A stretch of DNA of 64,000 bases from Nostoc sp. NIES-3756 (GTDB lineage: Bacteria > Cyanobacteriota > Cyanobacteriia > Cyanobacteriales > Nostocaceae), in NCBI RefSeq assembly GCF_001548375.1, contig NZ_AP017295.1, forward strand, positions 1,584,501 to 1,648,500, written 5' to 3'. A program made the translations under genes and the position numbers. A model generated the notes under the pieces. The model saw only the letters and a program-made list of their open reading frames with translations. It ran no database searches and had not been told where the DNA came from. Of this stretch, positions 46,896 to 55,678 are shown in pieces (positions within the stretch are counted from its first letter, which is position 1; every line of letters begins with the position of its first letter).

Positions 46896-47256
46896 AAGTA
46901 ATGGTTTACTTAACCATAAAGTCTTTTTAAAGATTCTCCAATTTTAAGTTACAAACTTAATTTTTAAATACAAGCTATAATATATATTATACTAGTTATT
47001 TAATATTAATTATCTATTTTTTTGCAAAAAGACAACTTAATTTATTTATCTATCTAATGGCAGTAGACAATACAAAATATGTTTAACACGAGACATTGAT
47101 AAATTTCATAAATAATAAATCTACCCTTTATATGTGTAACCCTACATCTATTGATAGAGGAAAGGTTAAGGTAATTATTTCCTATGACCGATTTGCAAAT
47201 TGATTAATAATTTAGAAGATATTTAATATGCTCGTTATTATATTTTACATAATTTT
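46896..47256. other. AT-rich spacer before the GH13 gene
   Basis: 361 bp with low GC content and no recognised gene. It probably contains the promoter of the GH13 gene; GAGGAAAGG at 47156-47164 is not close enough to be its ribosome site. Confidence 0.4.
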
Positions 47257-48915
47257 ATGGCAAAGCCCATTGAATTTAATCTATTTGCACCATATAACAA
47301 AGGCGCTGCCTTAATTGGTTCTTTTTCTGATTGGCAAGAAATTCCAATGGAAAAAGGGGATGATGGTTATTTCCGTACAACTGTTGAATTAGAAGACGGT
47401 AATTATCAATATAAATTCCGTGTGCAGACAAAATCATGGTTTTTTGAGGAAGACCAATGGGTTGATGTAACAGACCCTTACGCCACTGATATTGATGAAT
47501 TAAGTGGTAAAGATAATGGTATTGTCAAAATCAAAGATGGTGAAAAAATCGTTGATACTTATGTTTGGCAACATGATGATAAACCTTTACCATCTGACCA
47601 CGAATTAGTTATCTACGAATTACATGTTGGCGATTTTTCCGGTGGGGAAGATGACCCTTATGCACGGGGCAAATATAAGCACGTTATTGAAAAATTAGAT
47701 TATTTGTGTGATTTAGGTATCAACGCAATTGAGTTATTGCCTGTAAAAGAATATCCTGGTAGTTATAGTTGGGGTTATAATCCTCGCTATTTCTTTGCGA
47801 CTGAATCTAGTTATGGTTCTACAGCAGGTTTAAAACAACTAATTGATGAATGCCATCAAAGAGGTATTCGCGTCATTATGGACGGGATTTATAATCATTC
47901 AGAAGCATCCAGTCCATTAACACAAATAGACCATGATTTTTGGTATCACCATGAACCCCGTGACCCTGATAATAACTGGGGGCCTGAATTTAATTACGAA
48001 CATTATGACGAAAATTTAGACACATACCCAGCACGAAAATTTATTGGCGATACAGTCAGATTTTGGGTAAAAGAATATCATATAGATGGCATTCGCTATG
48101 ACGCAGCACGGCAAATAGCCAACTATGATTTCATGCACTGGATTACTCAAGAAGCCAAAAATACAGCTGGTGCAAAACCATTTTATAATATTGCTGAACA
48201 CATCCCAGAAACTACCAGCATTACTAATTTAGACGGGCCAATGGATGGCTGCTGGCATGATAGTTTCTATCACACGATTAAAGAGCATATCTGCGGTGAT
48301 AGATTTGATTTAGAAAACCTTAAAGATGTCATTGATCCTAAACGCCAAGGTTTTCTGGGTGCTACTAATGTTGTTAATTATCTTACCAATCACGACCATG
48401 ACCATATTATGGTCGAGTTGGGTAATCGAGAAATTTTTAACGAGGAAGCTTTTAGAAGGGCTAAACTAGGTGCAGCTATTTTGATGACAGCTGTTGGTGT
48501 GCCTTTAGTTTGGATGGGTGAAGAATTTGGCGAATACAAACCCAAACAACAAGACCAAGCTAAAATTGACTGGACTTTGCTAGGTAATGACCTCAATCGT
48601 AGTTTGTTTGACTACTACAAAGGACTGATTGGTTTACGTAAGAGTAACCATGCTTTATATACAGAAAATATTGACTTTATCCACGAAAATGCAGAAGCTA
48701 AAGTTTTAGCCTACAGCCGTTGGAATGAAGAAGGTTCCCGTGTAGTAGTAGTGGCAAATTTCTCGGAAGATTTCCTTGCTGGCTATCATGTCCCCAACTT
48801 CCCCTCAGGTGGTACTTGGCATGAGTGGACTGGTGACTATGATGTGGAAGCAGGTGATGATGGCATCATTACCGATATTGGGCCTTACGAAGCGAAGGTG
48901 TTTGTTTGGCAGTAA
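47257..48915 (+). CDS. GH13 alpha-glucan-acting enzyme with N-terminal CBM48
   Basis: The 552-residue protein has an N-terminal CBM48/E-set module (about residues 1-100; FNLFAPYNKGAALIGSFSDW) and a GH13 barrel. Catalytic residues are Asp282 (IRYDAA), Glu314 (NIAEHIPE) and Asp380 (LTNHDHDH); a conserved region I is DGIYNHSEASS. C-terminal beta domain follows. The layout matches branching-enzyme or trehalohydrolase relatives, but the protein is shorter than GlgB. Hydrolysis or transfer on glycogen-type glucan is likely; exact specificity is not resolved. A terminator lies downstream. Confidence 0.85.
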   Translation: MAKPIEFNLFAPYNKGAALIGSFSDWQEIPMEKGDDGYFRTTVELEDGNYQYKFRVQTKSWFFEEDQWVDVTDPYATDIDELSGKDNGIVKIKDGEKIVDTYVWQHDDKPLPSDHELVIYELHVGDFSGGEDDPYARGKYKHVIEKLDYLCDLGINAIELLPVKEYPGSYSWGYNPRYFFATESSYGSTAGLKQLIDECHQRGIRVIMDGIYNHSEASSPLTQIDHDFWYHHEPRDPDNNWGPEFNYEHYDENLDTYPARKFIGDTVRFWVKEYHIDGIRYDAARQIANYDFMHWITQEAKNTAGAKPFYNIAEHIPETTSITNLDGPMDGCWHDSFYHTIKEHICGDRFDLENLKDVIDPKRQGFLGATNVVNYLTNHDHDHIMVELGNREIFNEEAFRRAKLGAAILMTAVGVPLVWMGEEFGEYKPKQQDQAKIDWTLLGNDLNRSLFDYYKGLIGLRKSNHALYTENIDFIHENAEAKVLAYSRWNEEGSRVVVVANFSEDFLAGYHVPNFPSGGTWHEWTGDYDVEAGDDGIITDIGPYEAKVFVWQ

Positions 48916-49000
48916 GCAGAGTGCTGAGTATGATGATAGTTTTGGTGGGTAGTACTTACTGGTATTTGTGTATTAAACAACATTCCAATAGTTAATTATC

Positions 49001-49025
49001 AGGGGAAGATTTCTTCCCCTTTTTG
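49001..49025 (+). terminator. Terminator after the GH13 gene
   Basis: AGGGGAAG (49001-49008) pairs with CTTCCCCT (49013-49020), then TTTT. Confidence 0.85.
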
Positions 49026-49085
49026 ATGTTTTGCAACATGATGAAAATCCCTACCTCCACGGAGACTGAAAACCAAACAATAATC

Positions 49086-49130
49086 ACTATGGACTAATGA
49101 CTAATAACTAATGACTAATAACTAATGTCT
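49086..49130. repeat. Heptanucleotide repeats (ACTAATG/ACTAATA)
   Basis: Five to six slightly varied 7-mers end about 113 bp upstream of the DAHP synthase start. Confidence 0.75.
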
Positions 49131-49242
49131 AGTATTTTTGACTTTACTAGCATTACTCTTGAGTTTACGTTGTCCATTTCCTTTACAATATGTATACTCA
49201 ATACGCTCGAAATATCATTCAGGGAATCTAGCAAAATCCTCT

Positions 49243-50286
49243 ATGCACAATAAATTAACTAACGCCAATATTGAAAATTATCACGTTCTATTAACGCCTA
49301 ATGAAGTAAAAGCAAAACTGCCATTAACAGAAGCTGCTGAAAACGCTATTTTGCAGTTCAGAGAGGAAATAGAAAAAATCTTAGATTTTCAAGATAGGCG
49401 AAAGTTTATAGTAGTTGGGCCTTGTTCAATTCATGATCCTAATGCAGCGCTGGAATATGCCCATAAGTTAAAGAATTTAAGCGATCGCGTCCAAGATAAG
49501 CTACTGTTAATCATGCGGGTCTATTTTGAAAAACCCCGTACCACCGTAGGCTGGAAAGGATTAATCAATGACCCAGACATGGATGATTCTTTTCATGTAG
49601 AGAATGGTTTGCTACTTGCCAGAGACTTACTTATCAAGCTGACTCAGTTGGGTCTACCCACCGCTACAGAGGCTTTAGATCCTATCGTACCGCAATATAT
49701 TGGTGAGTTGATCACATGGGCTGCGATCGGCGCACGTACTACAGAATCACAAACACACCGCGAAATGGCTAGCGGTCTTTCTATGCCTGTAGGTTTCAAA
49801 AATGGCACTGATGGTAATATTCAAGTAGCTTTAAATGCGCTACATTCTGCCAGAATGCCCCACAATTTCTTAGGCATTAACCCAGAAGGACAGGTAAGTA
49901 TCTTTGAAACTAAAGGTAATGCTTACGGTCATGTAATTTTGCGGGGAGGAAATCAACCTAATTTTGATGCTGCAAGTGTTCAGGATGTAGAAAATAAATT
50001 AAAAGAGGCTAAGTTACCTCCCAGAATTGTCATTGACTGTAGTCACGGGAATACTAATAAAAACTATAAGTTGCAACCTTCAGTGTTAGAAAATGTTGTG
50101 CAACAAATAGTTGATGGCAACACATCAATTGTGGGGATGATGCTGGAATCAAATTTACATGAAGGCAATCAACCCATTAACTGTAGGCGAGAAGAATTAA
50201 AATATGGAGTGTCTGTAACTGATCCCTGTATCGGTTGGGAAGAAACAGAACGAGTTATTTTAGAAGCTTATGAAAGACTGAAGTAA
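49243..50286 (+). CDS. aroF: 3-deoxy-7-phosphoheptulonate (DAHP) synthase, class I
   Basis: The product is 347 residues from MHNKLTNANIEN (49243). A longer frame from 49138 lacks homology-like sequence, and class I enzymes are about 350 residues. Motifs are VVGPCSIHDPNAALEYA, RVYFEKPRTTVGWKGLINDP, GARTTESQTHREMASGLSMP, FKNGTDG and IDCSHGN. It condenses erythrose 4-phosphate and PEP, the entry into the shikimate pathway. The AroF/G/H feedback type cannot be told. Confidence 0.93.
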   Translation: MHNKLTNANIENYHVLLTPNEVKAKLPLTEAAENAILQFREEIEKILDFQDRRKFIVVGPCSIHDPNAALEYAHKLKNLSDRVQDKLLLIMRVYFEKPRTTVGWKGLINDPDMDDSFHVENGLLLARDLLIKLTQLGLPTATEALDPIVPQYIGELITWAAIGARTTESQTHREMASGLSMPVGFKNGTDGNIQVALNALHSARMPHNFLGINPEGQVSIFETKGNAYGHVILRGGNQPNFDAASVQDVENKLKEAKLPPRIVIDCSHGNTNKNYKLQPSVLENVVQQIVDGNTSIVGMMLESNLHEGNQPINCRREELKYGVSVTDPCIGWEETERVILEAYERLK

Positions 50287-50293
50287 TTAGTTC

Positions 50294-50343
50294 GTAGTAA
50301 GGACTTTAGTCCTAAAAGTTCCAAGCACTAAAGTGCTTACTAC
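50294..50343. repeat. Three-arm palindromic repeat after the DAHP synthase gene
   Basis: Outer arms GTAGTAAG (50294-50301) and CTTACTAC (50336-50343) enclose two palindromes, AGGACTTTAGTCCT (50300-50313) and AGCACTAAAGTGCT (50324-50337). It can fold like a clover and may be a small mobile repeat or terminator. Confidence 0.8.
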
Positions 50344-50358
50344 AAACCTAAAATTTCC

Positions 50359-52269
50359 CTACAAAATCGTGCCGATTTCTTTGAGATAAACCCGTGTGAA
50401 AGGTTCATCTTCGCCTAAGGTATAATCTTCTATTAATCCTTTGCGACGAATAGAAACGTTATTTTCTTTTTTAATAACGACAGTGGAACCATCAACCACA
50501 TCCCGCGCTAACATCATTTCTGTTTCACTGGGATTTTCTAACACTACTAAATTACTGCCGTAGTAAAACATCCCGTCTTCTTGGAGAATATCTTCTGGAT
50601 ACTCTGCTATTAATAAATCGAGTTTAGGATTACGTAGCAAACTTTGGATGTTGCTATTGTAATCTTCGCGTAGTACTTTTTGCGATCGGTTAACAAATAC
50701 CGCATCCCGACAAACTGCGCCTATTGTCCATTCTGGATGTTGCAACAGAATGTGGTCAATTGTGGTTTGCAGATCCTGGACAGTTGTTTTATTAAAGGTA
50801 ATAATCGGGATTCTGGCCTCTAAACCAGAGGTAAAAAAGGTTTCTAAAATGTGAGAAGGTACGTCAACACTATCACCTACAGCCGGGTTAAGGTGCATCA
50901 TCACACCTGGTGCAGCGTTGATTTCGATGATGGCAAAGTTACCATCTTTCCAAGACTCAGCCAGACTTTCAGTCATGACATCAATACCCAAACAAGTCAA
51001 GCGGAAATATTGGGCGATATCTTGTGCCAAGATGATATTGTCATCATGAATTGTGTGGGTAGCATTGATACTCATCCCGCCGGCGGAAAGATTAGCTACT
51101 TTGCGCAAGCGAATAGTTTCACCTTTCTTCAGGACTGTTTTTAATGTCAGGTGCTGTTCATCTAGGTAGTGTTCCATCGCATCATCGACGATAATCTTAC
51201 TCATCGGTGAAGTTGGAGTATCTAGACGCGCTGTTTTGCGGTTTTCGCGCTGAATTAATTCCCAAATGGTTGAGTCCCCATCCCCTGTAACTGATGCTGG
51301 ATGACGTTCTGTAGCGGCGACAAATCGACCGTTAACACACAACAAACGAAAATCTTTGCCTTTAATGCTTTGTTCGACAATAATTCGTGCTGGTTCGTTG
51401 TCGGGAATAGCAGCTAAGGCTCTATCGTAAGCTTTTTCCAGTTCCTCTACATTTTGTACGTCTGCGGTGACACCAATACCTTTATGACCTACCACTGGTT
51501 TTACTGCTACAGGATAGCCAATGTCTCTAGCTACTTGTCTAGCTTCTTTTTCTGAGTAAACAATTTCACCTTGGGGAACAGGAAAACCCAAGGTGTGGAG
51601 AAATGCTTTGCAGTCATCTTTACGGGTGGTGAAGTCAGAATCAATATGGCTATCGCAGTTAAAGGTTGTAGCTACACCCCGGATGTGTTTTTTTCCCCAG
51701 CCGTACTGCATTAGTCCTTCGTCCCACAGGTAAAAAGTGGGTATACCTTTTTCGTAAGCTGTCCGCAATAAGGCGTAGACTGTAGGGCCACCATAGACCG
51801 ACTGACGGAATCTATTTTGTAAGGTGACAAGCTGGTCATCCCAAAAAAAGTCATCGTCTTGGGTAATGGCTTCAAACCAGTCCCAAACCAGATAAGTTAC
51901 TGATTTAATTGTGCGTTCGTGCAATGCTTGAACAGCAATTCTTGAGTATATATCGTAACTTTTTACACTCCAGCGATTGAGGTGTAAATTCATGTCCAAT
52001 TTGCCTACTTCCGCTACGGTTTGGGCAAATAAATGGGCATATGATTCATAGTTTTGCTCACGTAGATGGGGATAGCGATCGCCTACTCTAGTAACATAAT
52101 CTTCAATAGGCAAAGGCTCTTTATCTGGCACTACAGCAAAATCAAATACTAGCGCCCCTGCATCTAAAATAGGGTTAGACCCTGCATAATACCGACAGTT
52201 GAAGAGATCAAATACATCTGTCTTTCTAGCATTAATGCGGATAAAATCGGTGCTTTTTTCCTGAACCAT
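50359..52269 (-). CDS. cphA2: Cyanophycin synthetase-like CphA2
   Basis: The 636-residue protein has the cyanophycin synthetase N-terminal region (about residues 1-210) and an ATP-grasp domain (about 215-480; YPVAVKPVVGHKGIGVT, RIIVEQSIKGKDFRLLCVNG, IDVMTE...IIEINAAPG). The C-terminal Mur-ligase-like part is reduced (about 490-636) and lacks the P-loop GTNGKT. Classical CphA1 has about 870-900 residues. This fits CphA2, which polymerises beta-aspartyl-arginine dipeptides with ATP. The divergent cphB gene and the small gene at 52602 are neighbours. Loss of the second site makes dipeptide recycling more likely than synthesis from free amino acids. Confidence 0.85.
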   Translation of the reverse strand: MVQEKSTDFIRINARKTDVFDLFNCRYYAGSNPILDAGALVFDFAVVPDKEPLPIEDYVTRVGDRYPHLREQNYESYAHLFAQTVAEVGKLDMNLHLNRWSVKSYDIYSRIAVQALHERTIKSVTYLVWDWFEAITQDDDFFWDDQLVTLQNRFRQSVYGGPTVYALLRTAYEKGIPTFYLWDEGLMQYGWGKKHIRGVATTFNCDSHIDSDFTTRKDDCKAFLHTLGFPVPQGEIVYSEKEARQVARDIGYPVAVKPVVGHKGIGVTADVQNVEELEKAYDRALAAIPDNEPARIIVEQSIKGKDFRLLCVNGRFVAATERHPASVTGDGDSTIWELIQRENRKTARLDTPTSPMSKIIVDDAMEHYLDEQHLTLKTVLKKGETIRLRKVANLSAGGMSINATHTIHDDNIILAQDIAQYFRLTCLGIDVMTESLAESWKDGNFAIIEINAAPGVMMHLNPAVGDSVDVPSHILETFFTSGLEARIPIITFNKTTVQDLQTTIDHILLQHPEWTIGAVCRDAVFVNRSQKVLREDYNSNIQSLLRNPKLDLLIAEYPEDILQEDGMFYYGSNLVVLENPSETEMMLARDVVDGSTVVIKKENNVSIRRKGLIEDYTLGEDEPFTRVYLKEIGTIL

Positions 52270-52601
52270 TGATGCTGAACCTCTGGCGAAACACCTCTAA
52301 ATTTAACGTTTAATTGCAACTAATGAACCTTAACAATCACAGATTACTTTTAGATAATAATTTTGACTGTTAAAATTTACAGTACATCAGTTTAAATTTA
52401 ACTTAGCTTATAAGCATTTCCAACTATCGGAAGGCATAATTACATCAATATTTAGCTAAGTGTATTGTCATTAGTCTATGGTTATTACTCAACATTTAAC
52501 ACTCAAAAATTAATCGTCAACAAAAATATAACCTTTGAAGGGTGTAATACTTCTAAAAAATTTATATAAAGGAAAGGATGGTTATACGAGACAGTTAAGT
52601 T
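52270..52601. promoter_or_regulatory. Divergent promoter region of cphA2 and the 52602 gene
   Basis: No NtcA-type GTA-N8-TAC site could be found by eye. GGAAAGG at 52571-52577 is upstream of the small gene. The region is AT-rich. Confidence 0.45.
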
Positions 52602-52805
52602 ATGAATAGCACCCAAGCTGACATCAGAGATGAAGTTAGACAACTGGCAGAAGAAGCTTTTCACCTGAAACTGATTTCTGGTCACGGAGATGGCCCAGAT
52701 AAAGAAGAATACCAAATTGTTTACCAAGGTAAACCCAGACATCTGCCTTTAGAACAAGCACGGTTTTTTCTCATGAATCTACTCTACAGAAACCGGATTG
52801 TCTAA
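52602..52805 (+). CDS. Small conserved protein next to cyanophycin genes
   Basis: The 67-residue soluble protein (ADIRDEVRQLAEEAFHLKLI; GDGPDKEEYQIVYQGKPRH; LEQARFFLMNLLYRNRIV) has helix-strand-helix pattern. It lies between cphA2 (opposite strand) and cphB (same strand). I recognise no named family. Position suggests, but does not prove, a link to cyanophycin metabolism. Confidence 0.6.
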   Translation: MNSTQADIRDEVRQLAEEAFHLKLISGHGDGPDKEEYQIVYQGKPRHLPLEQARFFLMNLLYRNRIV

Positions 52806-52879
52806 TAATTGCAATTAAATCTGGATTTTCTGCAAATTTTAAAGCATGTTTGATAAAAATTAGGCAAATCAAATTTTGA

Positions 52880-52914
52880 GTAATAGGTAATTTATGGAGA
52901 TAATTACCTATTAC
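52880..52914. repeat. TAATAGGTAATT palindrome upstream of cphB
   Basis: GTAATAGGTAATT (52880-52892) is exactly complementary to AATTACCTATTAC (52902-52914), with a 9-base loop. Related palindromes are at 61137-61184 before bchE and at 42660-42716. Confidence 0.8.
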
Positions 52915-53091
52915 AAATCAGTTTAAAATATAAAAATTATATTATTTATAAATAGTTTAAAAATTTAGTATCTCCGTGAAAGAAAGTTAAGTATTTTTTC
53001 ATCCCTCTTCTCTACCATATGGGCGATTTTATACATATAAATGTCATGCTTTATTGATATTACATAAATAAATTTATCTTTAGGAGATATT

Positions 53092-53940
53092 ATGGCTGCG
53101 GGTGAAAACAAACGGCAGTTGGTGATTATTGGTGGTGCGGAAGACAAAGAGAATGATTCAATAATATTAAGAGAATTTGTCCGACGCGCTGGTGGTACGA
53201 AAGCTAATATTGTAATTATGACGGCGGCGACAGAGCTACCAAGAGAAGTAGGAGAAAATTATATTAGAGTTTTTGAACGCTTGGGTGCGGAAAGCGTGCG
53301 AATAGTCGATACAGAAACTCGTGAAGATGCGTCTTCATCAACTGCATTAGAAGCAGTTTCCAAAGCAACTGGTATATTTTTTACAGGAGGAGATCAAGCC
53401 CGGATTACAAGTATCCTCAAAGGAACCGAACTCGACAAAGCAATTCATGGACGCGCTGCTGAAGGTGTAGTTATTGGTGGTACTAGTGCCGGCGCAGCAG
53501 TCATGCCTGATAAAATGATTGTTGTAGGTGATTCAGAAACCAATCCTCGTTTAGAGATTGTGGAAATGGGGCCTGGGTTGGGTTTTCTTCCTGGCGTAGT
53601 TATCGATCAACATTTTTCTGAACGGGGAAGGTTGGGACGCTTAATTACAGCTTTGATTAGAGAACCTGTTGTGTTAGGATTTGGCATTGACGAGAATACA
53701 GCGATGGTTGTGACTGACAGCCAAATAGAAATCATTGGTCAAGGTTCAGTCACAATTGTAGATGAATCAGAGTCCACTCATAACAACATGGACGAAATTC
53801 TGAGAGATGAACCTTTAGCAATTTGTGGCGCAAAACTGCACATTTTGCCACACGGCTATAAATTCGACCTGAAAACCCGTAAGCCTATCTTAAATAATGG
53901 TACTGCGGTGGATGCTGTACCTGTGGGTTCTGCTAGCTAG
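53092..53940 (+). CDS. cphB: Cyanophycinase
   Basis: The 282-residue S51 serine peptidase cuts cyanophycin to beta-aspartyl-arginine dipeptides. The nucleophile is Ser132 in GGTSAGAAVM. Other family segments are VIIGGAEDK, FFTGGDQARI, VIDQHFSERGRLGRL and FGIDENTA. TAGGAG (53082-53087) is the ribosome site. It is in the same direction as the small gene at 52602 and divergent from cphA2. Together CphB and CphA2 would cycle the dipeptide. Confidence 0.95.
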   Translation: MAAGENKRQLVIIGGAEDKENDSIILREFVRRAGGTKANIVIMTAATELPREVGENYIRVFERLGAESVRIVDTETREDASSSTALEAVSKATGIFFTGGDQARITSILKGTELDKAIHGRAAEGVVIGGTSAGAAVMPDKMIVVGDSETNPRLEIVEMGPGLGFLPGVVIDQHFSERGRLGRLITALIREPVVLGFGIDENTAMVVTDSQIEIIGQGSVTIVDESESTHNNMDEILRDEPLAICGAKLHILPHGYKFDLKTRKPILNNGTAVDAVPVGSAS

Positions 53941-53966
53941 TACTTAAAGCAAGCGTATAAGGAACA

Positions 53967-53998
53967 GTAGGGACGTACAGCTAGCTGTACGCCCCTAC
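53967..53998. repeat. GTAC-core palindromic repeat after cphB
   Basis: GTAGGG-x-CGTACAGCTAGCTGTACG-x-CCCTAC can fold completely except for one mismatch. The core GTACAGCTAGCTGTAC is at 53975-53990. Related to 38211-38242. Confidence 0.8.
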
Positions 53999-54067
53999 CG
54001 ATAATTAATGTGTTATTAAAATTTTTTGCATCCGTATTAACTTGAGTTCGACGGAACCTAACCCCAA

Positions 54068-54090
54068 CCCCTTCCCAACAAAGGAAGGGG
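54068..54090. repeat. CCCCTTCC hairpin repeat
   Basis: CCCCTTCC (54068-54075) pairs with GGAAGGGG (54083-54090). The CCCCAACCCCTTCCC string is repeated at 62872-62886. Confidence 0.75.
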
Positions 54091-54103
54091 CTAAAATGCT
54101 ATA

Positions 54104-54481
54104 TTATTCAGCATCAGAGTTAGCATTGCGTCGCAGTGATGCTAGTTGTACGTCTACAGATTTTAAGTAACCTTTGTCATTTAGAAGTTGTGCAGGTAAT
54201 CTGTTAGCATTAATCCCAGCTTGCACTAACTCTACAGCTGTGATTCTGCCAAGTTGATTATCTAAAATAAGAGAACTTCCACTAGGGATTCCTTGCTCTT
54301 TTAAATAACCTTGATAGCCAAGAGAAACAAGATTAAATGGTTGTAGATAAGCAACGTTAGTGGAATTTTCACGCAAGGTTGTAGAGTTAATCGCTGTAGT
54401 TTGTGCGCTCACAACATTAGGTAATGTTGCACAAGCCAGCAAAATCGCACTAGATAAACCACTTAAAAATACATTCTTCAT
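54104..54481 (-). CDS. Small secreted protein of unknown function
   Basis: The 125-residue protein has a signal peptide (SSAILLACATLPNVVSAQ, cleavage about residue 26). The mature 99 residues include PFNLVSLGYQGYLKEQGIPS and RITAVELVQAGINANRLPAQ, suggesting a small helical periplasmic protein. No family is recognised. It is convergent with cphB. Confidence 0.65.
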   Translation of the reverse strand: MKNVFLSGLSSAILLACATLPNVVSAQTTAINSTTLRENSTNVAYLQPFNLVSLGYQGYLKEQGIPSGSSLILDNQLGRITAVELVQAGINANRLPAQLLNDKGYLKSVDVQLASLRRNANSDAE

Positions 54482-54744
54482 TTTTCAGTCCCCTAAATAA
54501 ATAAGCTATGTAAATCCAGCAGTTACTACTCCTGCTATTCCTGCTTATTAGTTTGGAAGACGAGAATAAATTCTTAATAAATCTAAGATTAAAATTTTTT
54601 TATGTTCGCTTCACTCATAGAAATATATGCTTTTAGCGAACTAATCGACTTTGGCAAATCTCTCTCAAGTCTAAGATTAACATAGCTCATTAGTTATAAG
54701 CTATTGCCAATTAAGTATGTGGATACAATTTTTTAAAAGACGCA

Positions 54745-54845
54745 TTTCGACTGCGCTCAATGCTCGATCCCAGAGAAGACGAGGGTTGAGTTTCGACTAC
54801 GCGGTAATCGAGCGTAGTCGAGATTAAACTTCCGCGCAGTCGAAA
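54745..54845. repeat. Nested palindromic element (TTTCGACTGCGC family)
   Basis: Outer arms TTTCGACTGCGC (54745-54756) and GCGCAGTCGAAA (54834-54845) are exactly complementary. Inside, TCGACTACGC and GCGTAGTCGA form a second hairpin around GGTAATCGA. It looks like a small non-coding mobile repeat. Confidence 0.75.
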
Positions 54846-54897
54846 CCCAGCAACTTCTTTTTTAGTTTAATTTAGTGCTTCTACTTACATCTTTTTT

Positions 54898-54924
54898 GTT
54901 GACAGTTAACTGTTAACTGTCAAC
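54898..54924. repeat. GTTGACAGTTAA palindrome
   Basis: GTTGACAGTTAA (54898-54909) is complementary to TTAACTGTCAAC (54913-54924), spacer CTG. It lies six bases after the thioredoxin-like gene's 3' end. Confidence 0.75.
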
Positions 54925-54930
54925 AAACTT

Positions 54931-55509
54931 TTAATTAACAACTTGATTTCCGTGACTGCGAGGATCGTCCTGACTACCAACTGGTGCAACTGGTGCTGAG
55001 ACTTTAGAAACTTTTCCGCTAGCTTGAGCATAGGGTAAAGCGGAACCACTAACTAGAGCTTCTAGATTATTAGCCATAATTGTACGCGGTTGATCGCCGA
55101 TCGCCTGCGCTAAACTCTCGCCTGCTTTGTCTAAAAATACAAAATGGGGAATACCATCTACCCGATATTTCAACATCTCCGGCAACCATTTGGTATTATC
55201 CACATTCAGCATGACGAAATTTACTTTGTCTGCATACTCTTGTTCCAATACAGCGATATCAGGAGCCATTTTTTGGCAAACAGTACACCAATCAGCATAA
55301 AACTCTACCATTGAAGGTTTACCATTGCTGATAGCTACTTCCAAAGGCGTAGAAGCTTGATTTAACTTCTCTAGTGAGACAGCATTTGTTTCCGCCCGTA
55401 ATCCTAAGAATAAAGCCACGCCAAGTGCGATCGCTACAATAACAATCAAAAAGTTTCTCAACCGTGTTCCTGTCGTAGTCTCTGGCTTGATAGGTGAATC
55501 TGTAGTCAT
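54931..55509 (-). CDS. txlA: TxlA/HCF164-like membrane thioredoxin
   Basis: The 192-residue protein has one N-terminal helix (about residues 19-36, LRNFLIVIVAIALGVALFLG) and a thioredoxin fold facing the lumen or periplasm. The active site is Cys75-Thr-Val-Cys78 in ADWCTVCQKM, with cis-Pro in VDGIPHFVF. This matches TxlA/HCF164, needed in thylakoids for cytochrome b6f and cytochrome c biogenesis. The substrate is inferred. Gene symbol is tentative. Confidence 0.85.
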   Translation of the reverse strand: MTTDSPIKPETTTGTRLRNFLIVIVAIALGVALFLGLRAETNAVSLEKLNQASTPLEVAISNGKPSMVEFYADWCTVCQKMAPDIAVLEQEYADKVNFVMLNVDNTKWLPEMLKYRVDGIPHFVFLDKAGESLAQAIGDQPRTIMANNLEALVSGSALPYAQASGKVSKVSAPVAPVGSQDDPRSHGNQVVN

Positions 55510-55573
55510 AACAAATTTATTAAATCTTATTAAGTAATTTCATTTTTAGTGTAACTGACTATTGGCGGTTGAC

Positions 55574-55640
55574 TGTTGACTATGGACTAATGACCAATGA
55601 CTAATGACCAATGACTAATGACCAATGACCAATGACTAAT
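55574..55640. repeat. Heptanucleotide repeat (ACTAATG/ACCAATG)
   Basis: About nine 7-mers, mixing ACTAATG and ACCAATG, lie in the divergent promoter region of txlA and the NIL-ferredoxin gene. Confidence 0.85.
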
Positions 55641-55678
55641 TACGCTACAACAGAGAAGGAAAAGACTCTGCTAAATCT

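Larger units (their letters stand above)
54482..54930. other. Repeat-containing spacer of 449 bp
   Basis: No gene is seen. It contains the nested palindrome at 54745-54845 and an inverted heptamer repeat at 54898-54924. Confidence 0.5.

Noticed and set aside
52270..52601. NtcA-binding site in the cphA2 promoter region
   Set aside because: No GTA-N8-TAC with correct spacing was found.
54060..54100. tRNA-like hairpins around CCCCTTCC repeats
   Set aside because: Only one stem; no cloverleaf or TTCGANTC-type arm.
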